The notes beneath the pieces were generated by a model, which did no database searches, was not told the origin of the DNA, and worked only from the letters and a program-made list of their open reading frames with translations. Of a stretch of 14,478 nucleotides of DNA, positions 1 through 6,066 are shown in pieces. A program made the position numbers and the translations under genes. This DNA comes from Candidatus Nitrosymbiomonas sp. (GTDB lineage Bacteria; Sysuimicrobiota; Sysuimicrobiia; Sysuimicrobiales; Humicultoraceae): the NCBI GenBank assembly GCA_020724185.1, contig DYHL01000040.1, positions 1 to 14,478 of the forward strand. The letters are read 5' to 3'. The first letter of the stretch is position 1. Each line of letters starts with the position of its first letter.

Positions 1-2
1 CA

Positions 3-1142
3 CACCCCGAGTCTACGGGATCGGTTCACTGGAGTGAAGTGGATACGCACTTCGTGTTTTTCACCCTATCGGTGGCTACTGCGGGAGTGACCGGGGCAAA
101 GTTTGGCAGGATGTTCTTCAAGACATTCCTCTTCTACTACGGGACAGCCTTGGCTGGCCTGATCATTGCTTTCCTGATCGTCCTCCCCACCGGTATCGGC
201 ATGCCGCTTCCCCCTGAGGTGAAGGAGCTGGAGGTAAAGGCCGCCCCTCCTCTCGCTACGGTTCTCCTTGAGATAGTCCCGACGAATCCGGTGGGTGCCC
301 TGGCCGAGGCAAGGTGGCTGCAGATTATCTTCACGGCCATACTGGTTGGCGTTGCCATCGGTGCCGTGGGTAAGCCGGCGGAGCCTCTTCTTCATGTCCT
401 GACGGCTGCGCGGGACGTTACCTTCCGTCTCGTTGGCTGGATCCTCTACTACGCGCCCATTGGCGTGTTTGCCTTGATCGCCTGGACAGTAGGGATTCTT
501 GGCCCAAAGGTACTCTTACCGTATCTTGGCCTGGTCGGTCTGGTCTACCTGGCCTGCCTGCTTCAGGTCTTTGTAACCTACGGCGCTCTCCTGAAGTTCT
601 ACGCGGGGGTAAGTCCCCTGAGGTACTTCAAGACAGTGATAACGGCTCCGCTCTTTGCCTTCTCCACGGCCAGCAGTGGGGCAACCTTGCCGGTGACCCT
701 CTCGGTGCTCAAAGACAGGGTGAAGATGTCGGATACCTACGCCGGGTTTGTTGCTCCCCTCGGCGCAACAGTCAATATGGACGGCACAGCCATGTACCAG
801 GTCATCGCCGCAGTATTCCTGGCGAACACCTTCGGTGTCACAATCACGCCCGCGCTGGCAGTTACGATCGCCCTAACGGCCATCCTGGCGTCCATAGGAA
901 CCGCGGGAGTCCCGGGGGCCGGTCTCATCATGCTGGGGATGGTACTGGGAGCCATTGGGGTGCCTGTAGGGGCAGGGATGGCGCTCATTCTCGGGATCGA
1001 CAGAATCCTGGACATGGCTCGAACCTCCGTGAACGTCTTCGACGACCTGGTGTGCGCGGCAGTTGTTGCTCATTCCGAAGGAGAGAAGCTCTCGCCGGAT
1101 CTCTACTCGAAGTTGGCACCCAAGGCTCCGGTGGTTGAGTAG
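3..1142 (+). CDS. Dicarboxylate/amino acid:cation symporter (DAACS family), 5'-partial
   Basis: Sodium- or proton-coupled importer of dicarboxylates or acidic amino acids in the cytoplasmic membrane (GltP/DctA/GltPh family). Counting from the GTG at 39, the product has the serine-rich hairpin STASSGATLP (about 209-218), the NMDGT motif (246-250) and DRILDMARTSVNV (321-333), which together form the substrate and cation site of the family. Several hydrophobic segments are obvious. The frame is open to the window edge. The GTG at 39 has a GGAG four bases before it, but starting there gives 367 residues and lacks the first one or two membrane helices of the usual 400-430 residue protein. The residues before VFFTLSVATAG do not look like the family, so the 5' end may be rearranged. 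Base composition is visibly less GC-rich than the housekeeping genes downstream. Substrate cannot be told. Family assignment is secure, the start is not. Confidence 0.88.
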   Translation, partial: HPESTGSVHWSEVDTHFVFFTLSVATAGVTGAKFGRMFFKTFLFYYGTALAGLIIAFLIVLPTGIGMPLPPEVKELEVKAAPPLATVLLEIVPTNPVGALAEARWLQIIFTAILVGVAIGAVGKPAEPLLHVLTAARDVTFRLVGWILYYAPIGVFALIAWTVGILGPKVLLPYLGLVGLVYLACLLQVFVTYGALLKFYAGVSPLRYFKTVITAPLFAFSTASSGATLPVTLSVLKDRVKMSDTYAGFVAPLGATVNMDGTAMYQVIAAVFLANTFGVTITPALAVTIALTAILASIGTAGVPGAGLIMLGMVLGAIGVPVGAGMALILGIDRILDMARTSVNVFDDLVCAAVVAHSEGEKLSPDLYSKLAPKAPVVE

Positions 1143-1144
1143 GA

Positions 1145-1162
1145 CCGGCGATTGTCCGCCGG
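1145..1162 (+). other. Small hairpin just after the symporter stop codon
   Basis: CCGGCG and CGCCGG pair around a six-base loop (ATTGTC), starting two bases after the TAG. There is no following T-tract, so it is not a classical intrinsic terminator. It could slow 3'-exonuclease decay or be chance in GC-rich DNA. Confidence 0.25.
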
Positions 1163-1316
1163 GATGCCTACCGCGTCGCAGGACGGTGGAGGTGGAGGGA
1201 CAGGCTTGGCGGCAGCGCTGCAAGCGGAGTCCTAGCCAGGCGGCGACGCGCTCGGATCAGCCAGTGGCAACGTCCCTAGCATTGGGGGTGTAGGCGAAGG
1301 GTCGCAAGGTACTCGT

Positions 1317-1376
1317 GGTTGTTGCCCCGTGTCATGCTCCCTCCTGCGGCAGCATGGCTTGTGAGGCAACGATACC
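1317..1376. repeat. Nested imperfect inverted repeat
   Basis: Three arms pair in order: GGT with ACC, GTTGCC (1321-1326) with GGCAAC (1365-1370), and CATGCT (1333-1338) with AGCATG (1351-1356), leaving a 12-base loop. The arms are separated by internal loops of about 6-8 bases. It may be an RNA structure, the end of a degraded mobile element or chance. No T-tract follows. Confidence 0.35.
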
Positions 1377-1560
1377 CGTCTCGGCAGCATTTCGGGTGGC
1401 GCGATTCGCCCCTGGCTATGGCGTTGCCCGGCGCGGTCTTGCTGCCCTGTTAGGTCGTTTGTGAATCCTACCCTGTTACCTATCATCGCTTCTCGCACGA
1501 CCTTACCGACGCTCCATGGGTGAGTGGGGATGGGGAGCTTCGCCGTGGGCTTTGCCGGCG

Positions 1561-1569
1561 GTTCGCCAG
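1561..1569 (+). repeat. Target site duplication of the IS256 element, left copy
   Basis: GTTCGCCAG here recurs exactly at 2834-2842, directly outside the two inverted repeats. Nine bases is within the 8-9 bp usual for IS256-family insertion. Confidence 0.9.
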
Positions 1570-1586
1570 GGTCAAGTCCTAAACTG
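1570..1586 (+). repeat. Left terminal inverted repeat of the IS256 element
   Basis: GGTCAAGTCCTAAACTG, the exact complement of 2817-2833. This end lies beyond the 3' end of the transposase gene. Confidence 0.92.
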
Positions 1587-1616
1587 TCTGGGAATTCACT
1601 GACGACCTGAACCCCC

Positions 1617-2675
1617 TCAGGCAGCTTGCTCCTCACTTGAGCGCCTCGTCGGCACGGGATCGGGATCCAAGCCGAGGTCGCGCCGCAAGACCAGCAACTG
1701 CTTCTGCTCGAGCTCGGTGATCCGAATCCGCTGCCAGCGCTGGCTCGCGCGCTGCAGGGTCGCGAAGACCAGCTTCAGGCAACTCCGTTCATCGAAGAAC
1801 CGGGGGATCACTTTCGTCCGTCGGCGCTCCTCCAAGAAGCTGCGCTCGATCAAGTTCGTAGTCCGGACATACCGCCGGTGGTTGATCGGCACCCGTAGAT
1901 GACTCAGCCGCGCCTCCAGATCGTTGCTCAGGCTCGCCATCGCCGACGGGTAGAGACGACCATAGCGCTCCAGCACCTCCGCCGCAGCCTGGCGGCCGGC
2001 CTCCAGCGTCGGGGCATCGCGCATCGCCAGGACATGCGCCTTGACCTCGGCCTTGGCGCTGTCAGGAACCTTGTCCGGGATATTGCGCATCGTGTGCACC
2101 CAGCACCGCAGCCGCAAGCTTTGGGGCCAGACCTCCTCGATCGTCCGTAGGGCACCGGGTGCGCCATCACTGGTGACGGTCAGCGGGGCACGCGGGCCGC
2201 GCGCTACCATGTTGCGGAAGAAGTCGAGCCGGCACTGGTAGCGCTCTTTCTGCCCCAGAGCCAGGTGCAGCAGCACCTTCCGGCCATCGGCTACGATGCC
2301 CCAAGCGCACAGCAACGCTTCCTGCGTGCCGCCCTGCTGGCGCAGCGTCTCATAGATCGCATCGACGAACAGGTACTCGAGGTCATAGCTGGAGAGATCC
2401 CGCATCGCGAAGGCCTCGTACTCTTCCCACAGCGCCTCCGTGATCTCGCTGACCGCGCTGCGGCTGAGCAGACAGGTCCCGGTCGCATCCGTCAGCGCCG
2501 CCTCGATGTCGCGGACCTGAGGGCGCCACACCGGGATGGCGCCTTCGGCCGTGCGGAGCTGCCGCGGCTTGTAGCCGTTCCGATACCCGCGATGCGGCTC
2601 GGTCGCCTCGGCGCGTTCATAGTGGCCGCGATCGAGATGGTCCGTGACTTCTTGCTCCAGCAGTTCCTGCACCAC
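1617..2675 (-). CDS. IS256-family (MULE-type) transposase, internally deleted and probably 5'-frameshifted
   Basis: DDE transposase that cuts and pastes its element through a circular intermediate. The 352-residue frame (GTG start) has GYRNGYKPR near the N-terminus and then the catalytic domain: first Asp in YLFVDAIYE (D105), second Asp in TSDGAPG (D170), the CWVH motif (C191, H194) and the Glu in NLIERSF (E277). Family members continue from PQVRD through about 40 residues to a second RD followed by IEA. Here VRD runs straight into IEAAL, which looks like an in-frame deletion between the two RD codons. An ATG at 2727 with a purine-rich site upstream gives MTRVPP and is probably the ancestral start, but it is one base out of frame with the rest. 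The catalytic triad survives. The N-terminal DNA-binding part does not, so activity is doubtful. Confidence 0.9.
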   Translation of the reverse strand: MVQELLEQEVTDHLDRGHYERAEATEPHRGYRNGYKPRQLRTAEGAIPVWRPQVRDIEAALTDATGTCLLSRSAVSEITEALWEEYEAFAMRDLSSYDLEYLFVDAIYETLRQQGGTQEALLCAWGIVADGRKVLLHLALGQKERYQCRLDFFRNMVARGPRAPLTVTSDGAPGALRTIEEVWPQSLRLRCWVHTMRNIPDKVPDSAKAEVKAHVLAMRDAPTLEAGRQAAAEVLERYGRLYPSAMASLSNDLEARLSHLRVPINHRRYVRTTNLIERSFLEERRRTKVIPRFFDERSCLKLVFATLQRASQRWQRIRITELEQKQLLVLRRDLGLDPDPVPTRRSSEEQAA

Positions 2676-2816
2676 GCGCTGGGCCCCCAGGCGGATGAGC
2701 GCGCTGGCTCGGTGGTACTCTGGTCATGGTCTGGGCTCCCCCCTGGCCACATTCCCGGTGGCCTGTGATGCTTCCACATCACCTTAGGGTAGCCCAGGCC
2801 GTCAGCTATTTACATC

Positions 2817-2833
2817 CAGTTTAGGACTTGACC
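2817..2833 (-). repeat. Right terminal inverted repeat of the IS256 element
   Basis: CAGTTTAGGACTTGACC, the exact complement of 1570-1586. It lies upstream of the transposase start. Confidence 0.92.
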
Positions 2834-2842
2834 GTTCGCCAG
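2834..2842 (+). repeat. Target site duplication of the IS256 element, right copy
   Basis: GTTCGCCAG, identical to 1561-1569 and directly adjoining the right inverted repeat. Confidence 0.9.
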
Positions 2843-2860
2843 TCGGTAGATGCGGGTTAG

Positions 2861-3566
2861 TTAGTGGGCGATCGTCTCGGCGAGCGCAAGGGGATCCAGA
2901 CGCTCTCGGATCTGCTGCAAAGCGGCCACCTTGGCCGGAGCGCCCTCTCCAGCGGCCAGGAGGCGATCCAGTGGCGTCTGGGGCTTGTCATAAACGCGCC
3001 TGAGCCGGGAGCCAACGCGGAGTTCCCGGACGAGCTTCACCGAGGGCTGAAGCAGGTTCATCATGAGGCAAAGCTCGCACCGGTAGAGGTCATTGGTCGC
3101 TTCCAGGGCTTCGAGGGAGTCATAGCGATCCCAGCCCAGGAGATTGCGGACGTGCGTCCAGGCTTTCTGCTCGATGCGGGCGTTGTCGTCCTTCTCCTCC
3201 AGGGCATGCAGGACGGCGGTTTGGCCGCGGCCGAGCACGGCGCGGGTTTCCACCCAGGTGGTGTGAATGTCGGTGAGGTTGAATGAGTGGAGGTACTCGC
3301 CGTTGGCGGACCGACCATGGGTACCCGGCCCTTTCCCAGATCGCGGCCAGGGCGTCCACAACGCTGGAGTCGTACGTGGGCACTCGTGGCTGGCGAGGGG
3401 ACGGTCTGTCATCGGTGGGGCTGCGGAGCAGGCGAATCGCGCACTCCCGGTGATACCCGGTGGTGGCGCAGACCTCGTCGAGGAAGCTGTGCTTGGCGGG
3501 CCGAGAGGCCTTACGATACCGCTGGCGAGCGGCGCGGGTGTACTCTCGTCGTGCCGTCGGGCTCAT
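2861..3566 (-). pseudogene. Integrase-type DDE transposase remnant with two internal deletions
   Basis: The N-terminal part begins at the ATG at 3566 (MSPTARREYTRAARQRYRKA) and reads to about GYPWSVRQ near 3308. The protein then continues in another frame with NGEYLHSFNLTDIHTTWVET, as expected for the core of this transposase family (IS481-like or related unclassified elements). More than 100 family residues, including the first catalytic Asp, are missing at that join. A second join near 3193/3194 places ALEE directly against KDDNARIEQK, removing about 50 residues with the second Asp (family DSDNGSEF region). The Glu in NARIEQK and the C-terminal region (RVGSRLRRVYD, PLDRLLAAG) remain. With two of three catalytic residues and the frame lost, the gene is dead. 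The deletion sizes rest on remembered family members. Confidence 0.82.
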
Positions 3567-3667
3567 GTGTACCCCCGGGGCTCTGGAATGACCATTGGGT
3601 TCGGTAAGACTTCCAATGACGCGACGATAGCCCCTTGGGTAAGATCTTAGGGACTCGATTCGCGGGG

Positions 3668-3697
3668 TTTTCCTCCTCCTCCGCGGCGTGCTATACT
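3668..3697 (+). promoter_or_regulatory. Likely promoter of the rpsB-tsf-pyrH-frr operon
   Basis: TATACT at 3692-3697 is a good -10 box. TTTTCC at 3668-3673, 18 bases upstream, is a weak -35. The box is preceded by GC, as is the TATAGT box in front of metK in this window. It is the only promoter-like site seen between the insertion sequences and rpsB. Confidence 0.55.
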
Positions 3698-3698
3698 A

Positions 3699-3716
3699 CC
3701 GCGGGGTTTGCCGCGG
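3699..3716 (+). other. Palindromic hairpin overlapping the presumed rpsB transcription start
   Basis: CCGCGG at 3699-3704 and at 3711-3716 can pair across a six-base loop (GGTTTG). A third CCGCGG lies at 3681-3686, upstream of the -10 box. The copies bracket the promoter core and could form an operator or an RNA stem at the 5' end of the transcript. Confidence 0.35.
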
Positions 3717-3751
3717 CGCGAGGTCAACGCGGCGCGAGGTCAACGCGGCGC
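3713..3751 (+). repeat. 16-bp tandem repeat in the rpsB leader, 2.4 copies
   Basis: The unit GCGGCGCGAGGTCAAC occurs at 3713-3728 and 3729-3744 without a mismatch, followed by a partial GCGGCGC at 3745-3751. It lies in the presumed 5' untranslated region. It could be a protein-binding repeat or simple slippage. Confidence 0.85.
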
Positions 3752-3884
3752 CCGATTACACACGCTTCCCGACCTGCCGAGGGTGCCTGCAGAGGTCTCG
3801 GCCCAGCCTGCGGGGATGAGGGGAGCGGAGGCGGAAAACCAATAGGGAATCTGGTGGGCTCCAGATCCCAGGGGAGGTTGTCAG

Positions 3885-4706
3885 TTGCCAGTAGTCACAA
3901 TGAAGCAGTTGCTGGAATCGGGGGTCCACTTCGGGCACCAAACCCGTCGGTGGAATCCCAAGATGAGCCGTTTCATCTTCACGGAACGCAACGGCATCCA
4001 CATCATTGACCTTCAAAAGAGCGTGCCGCTGATCGAGGAGGCATACCGGTTCGTGCGTGAAACGGCAGCCTCCGGAGGCGACGTGCTCTTCGTGGGCACG
4101 AAGAAGCAGGCCCAGGATGCCATCCGTGAAGAAGCCGTGCGCGCCGGCCAGCCCTACGTGAACCAGCGGTGGTTGGGCGGCATGCTGACGAACTTCCAGA
4201 CGATCCGCAAGCGCGTCGAGCGGCTGCGCGAGATCGAGGACATGCGACAGCGCGGCGTGATGGACGTGTTGCCCAAGCGCGAGCAGAGCCGCCTCTCCGA
4301 AGAGGCGGCCCGGCTGGAGAAGTTCCTCGGCGGCATCAAGACGATGAACCGCCTGCCTTCGGCTGTCTATGTCGTGGATACGCGCCAGGAGCACATCGCG
4401 GTGGCCGAGGCGCGCAAGCTCGGCGTACCGGTGGTGGCGATCCTGGACACCAACTGCGATCCCGACGAGGTGGACTACCCGATTCCGGGCAATGACGACG
4501 CGATCCGCGCCGTGCGACTGATCACCAGCCGCGTGGCGAATGCCTGTCTGGAGGGCATGGAGGAGCGCCGCAAGAGCGAGGTGCAAGAGGAGGAGATCGA
4601 GGCAGGCCCCGCCGTCGAGGAAGACGAGATGGCGGAGGGGATACCCCAAGTGCAAGAGCACGAGTTCTCTGGTACGGGCCCTGGCGTCGAGGAGGCAAGA
4701 GGGTAG
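3885..4706 (+). CDS. rpsB: 30S ribosomal protein S2
   Basis: Structural protein of the small ribosomal subunit, needed for S1 docking and mRNA binding. The N-terminus reads PVVTMKQLLESGVHFGHQTR followed by WNPKM, a hallmark of S2. FVGTKKQAQD, RWLGGMLTNF, LPSAVYVVDT and DTNCDPDEVDYPIPGNDDA follow in the family order. I choose the TTG at 3885 because GGGGAGGT (3871-3878) lies six bases upstream and the Pro-Val-Val-Thr start is typical. The in-frame ATG at 3900 would remove it. At 273 residues it is slightly long, with an acidic, Glu-rich tail of about 45 residues after residue 228 that looks disordered. It is the first gene of the operon, and tsf follows after three bases. Confidence 0.97.
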   Translation: MPVVTMKQLLESGVHFGHQTRRWNPKMSRFIFTERNGIHIIDLQKSVPLIEEAYRFVRETAASGGDVLFVGTKKQAQDAIREEAVRAGQPYVNQRWLGGMLTNFQTIRKRVERLREIEDMRQRGVMDVLPKREQSRLSEEAARLEKFLGGIKTMNRLPSAVYVVDTRQEHIAVAEARKLGVPVVAILDTNCDPDEVDYPIPGNDDAIRAVRLITSRVANACLEGMEERRKSEVQEEEIEAGPAVEEDEMAEGIPQVQEHEFSGTGPGVEEARG

Positions 4707-4709
4707 CCG

Positions 4710-5285
4710 ATGGCAGTGACGACCGAGATGGTGAAGGAGCTTCGCGCGCGCACCGGGGCCGGTGTCATGGACTGCAGGCGCGCGTTGGAGGAGACCGCGG
4801 GAGACCTGGACGCGGCCACGGGTCTTATGCGCGCCAAGGGACTGGCAGCCGTTGCCAAGCGGGCCGGCCGCGCCGCCTCCGAGGGCGTGATTGAGACTTA
4901 CGTGCACGCCGGAAGCCGGTTGGGCGCAATCGTAGAACTCAACTGCGAGACCGACTTCGTGGCCCGCACCGATGAGTTCCGGTCCATGGCACGCGAGATA
5001 GCCATGCAGGTGGCCGCCTCGGCCCCGCGCTTCGTATCCAAGGAGGAGGTTCCCTCCGAGCTGATGGCGGGGCGGCGCGCCGCCATTGCTGGCGAGTCGC
5101 CTGGGGCCTCTGATGCCGACCTCGACAGGCGCGTAGGGCAGTGGCTCGAGGAGGTTGTGCTGCTCGAGCAGCCCTACATCCGGGACGCAGGGCGGCGCGT
5201 CCGCGAACTGATCACCGATGCCGCCGCGCGCGTGGGCGAGCACATCGCGGTACGGCGGTTCGCCCGTTTCAAGCTGGGGGAGTAG
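4710..5285 (+). CDS. tsf: Translation elongation factor Ts (short form)
   Basis: Nucleotide exchange factor that releases GDP from EF-Tu. The N-terminal UBA-like domain is clear (VKELRARTGAGVMDCRRALE, about 8-27), followed by the LNCETDFVAR motif (78-86), which contacts the EF-Tu nucleotide domain. At 191 residues it is the compact form with a single core subdomain, like the Thermus and cyanobacterial type, and shorter than the roughly 280-residue E. coli protein. The ending VGEHIAVRRFARFKLGE is normal. ATG start with a GAGGG purine stretch a few bases upstream, three bases after the rpsB stop, so it is cotranscribed and probably translationally coupled to rpsB. Confidence 0.96.
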   Translation: MAVTTEMVKELRARTGAGVMDCRRALEETAGDLDAATGLMRAKGLAAVAKRAGRAASEGVIETYVHAGSRLGAIVELNCETDFVARTDEFRSMAREIAMQVAASAPRFVSKEEVPSELMAGRRAAIAGESPGASDADLDRRVGQWLEEVVLLEQPYIRDAGRRVRELITDAAARVGEHIAVRRFARFKLGE

Positions 5286-5313
5286 CGTAGAGGCGCCCCT
5301 TAGGGGGAAGATC

Positions 5314-6066
5314 ATGGACGCCGCAATCGAACCAGCGAGACGGCCTGCTTATCGCCGGGTCCTGCTCAAGCTCAGTGGTGAGGCGCTGGCCGGCAACGGA
5401 GGCGTCGGGTTCGATCCCGACGTCCTCCAGTTGGTTGCCAGCGAGGTTCGCGACATCACCTCGCGCGGCGTTCAGGTGGCGATAGTGGTCGGCGGCGGGA
5501 ACATCGTCCGCGGTTCCGACCTGAGCCGCCGTCTCGGCATAGACGAGGTGACGGGACACACCATGGGGATGCTGGCCACCGTGATCAACGGGTTGGCCCT
5601 CATGGACGCCATGGAGCGGATTGGGTTGGTGGTGCGGGTGCTCTCGTCCATCGAGATGCACCAGGTGGCAGAGCCCTACATCCGCAGGAGGGCGCTGCGC
5701 CACCTCGAGAAGGGCCGCGTCGTGATCTTCGTGGGTGGCACCGGCAGCCCGTACTTCAGCACCGATACCGCGGCCGCGCTCCGCGCGATCGAGATGCAGG
5801 CCGACGCGGTGCTGATGGCCAAGAAGGGCGTCTCAGGGGTCTACGACAAGGACCCGCGACAGCACCCCGACGCCGTGATGTTCTCCCACCTGGACTACAT
5901 GGACATCCTGAACCGCGACCTGCGCGTCATGGACGCCACGGCGGCCGCTCTCTGCAAGGACAACAATATGGACATAGTTGTCTTCGACGTCACTCGTCCC
6001 GGCAACATCCCGCGGGCCGTGGCCGGGGATCCCATCGGGACCCTCGTGGGGGGAGGCCGGGCATGA
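5314..6066 (+). CDS. pyrH: UMP kinase
   Basis: Bacterial hexameric UMP kinase of the amino-acid kinase fold: UMP + ATP to UDP + ADP in pyrimidine nucleotide synthesis. Visible motifs are LLKLSGEAL near the N-terminus, VVGGGNIVRG, GTGSPYFSTDTAAALRA (nucleotide and UMP binding), KKGVSGVYDKDPR, and DATAAALCKDNN towards the C-terminus. The product has 250 residues, normal for the family. The ATG at 5314 follows GGGGGAAG with suitable spacing. The frame is open further upstream into tsf, but those residues do not match the family. The stop overlaps the frr start (ATGA), which indicates coupling. Confidence 0.96.
   Translation: MDAAIEPARRPAYRRVLLKLSGEALAGNGGVGFDPDVLQLVASEVRDITSRGVQVAIVVGGGNIVRGSDLSRRLGIDEVTGHTMGMLATVINGLALMDAMERIGLVVRVLSSIEMHQVAEPYIRRRALRHLEKGRVVIFVGGTGSPYFSTDTAAALRAIEMQADAVLMAKKGVSGVYDKDPRQHPDAVMFSHLDYMDILNRDLRVMDATAAALCKDNNMDIVVFDVTRPGNIPRAVAGDPIGTLVGGGRA

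Larger units (their letters stand above)
1143..1560. other. Non-coding stretch between the symporter gene and the IS256 element
   Basis: I find no convincing gene here. The ORFs crossing it have no recognisable sequence and look like chance frames. It holds the small hairpin behind the symporter, a nested inverted repeat at 1317-1376, and from about 1480 a stretch that appears to be the non-coding tail of the older integrase element, since it is continuous with the DNA on the far side of the IS256 insertion once the target duplication is collapsed. Confidence 0.5.
1570..2833 (-). mobile_element. IS256-family insertion sequence, 1264 bp, internally deleted
   Basis: The element is bounded by perfect 17-bp inverted repeats (GGTCAAGTCCTAAACTG at 1570-1586 and its complement at 2817-2833). 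Similarity continues inward imperfectly for about 20 more bases, including a shared CTGACG, which gives the 24-41 bp length normal for this family. A 9-bp direct repeat flanks it. It contains one minus-strand transposase gene. At 1264 bp it is somewhat short for the family, consistent with the deletion seen in the transposase. It is inserted in the non-coding tail of an older integrase element. The intact duplication indicates a simple insertion without later recombination across its ends. Confidence 0.92.
1480..3630 (-). mobile_element. Degraded DDE-integrase insertion sequence, split by a nested IS256 element
   Basis: The integrase remnant at 2861-3566 sits in a larger element whose ends I place tentatively. 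Reading inward from the left, CTATCATCGC (1480-1489) and CTTACCGA (1502-1509) match, at identical spacing, CTATCGTCGC (complement of 3621-3630) and CTTACCGA (complement of 3601-3608) from the right. That looks like the inner part of imperfect terminal inverted repeats. The true outer ends are probably 15-25 bases further out. The younger IS256 copy (1570-2833) lies between the integrase stop codon and the left end. The family resembles IS481-like or unclassified integrase elements. I cannot name it. Confidence 0.4.
3656..3884 (+). other. Leader and promoter region of the rpsB operon
   Basis: There is no gene in this stretch between the end of the integrase element and rpsB. It contains a sigma70-like promoter (3668-3697), three CCGCGG palindromes, a 16-bp tandem repeat and the rpsB ribosome binding site. 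If transcription begins about 7 bases after the -10 box, the untranslated leader is about 180 bases, long enough for control by its own product as known for rpsB in E. coli. I cannot identify a conserved leader motif. Confidence 0.5.

Noticed and set aside
1143..1293. Plus-strand frame continuing past the symporter stop codon
   Set aside because: It is in another frame, without motif or ribosome binding site, and looks like chance.
3713..3751. Possible start of a CRISPR-like repeat array
   Set aside because: The copies are directly abutting with no spacers and only 2.4 units. It is a simple tandem repeat.
3267..4009. Plus-strand frames across the integrase remnant and the rpsB leader
   Set aside because: They have no similarity to known proteins and are better explained by the minus-strand integrase remnant and the rpsB leader.
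3756..5315. A 519-residue minus-strand frame antisense to rpsB and tsf
   Set aside because: Long antisense frames are expected in GC-rich coding DNA. The translation is rich in His, Leu and Arg without any domain, and the plus strand holds certain genes.
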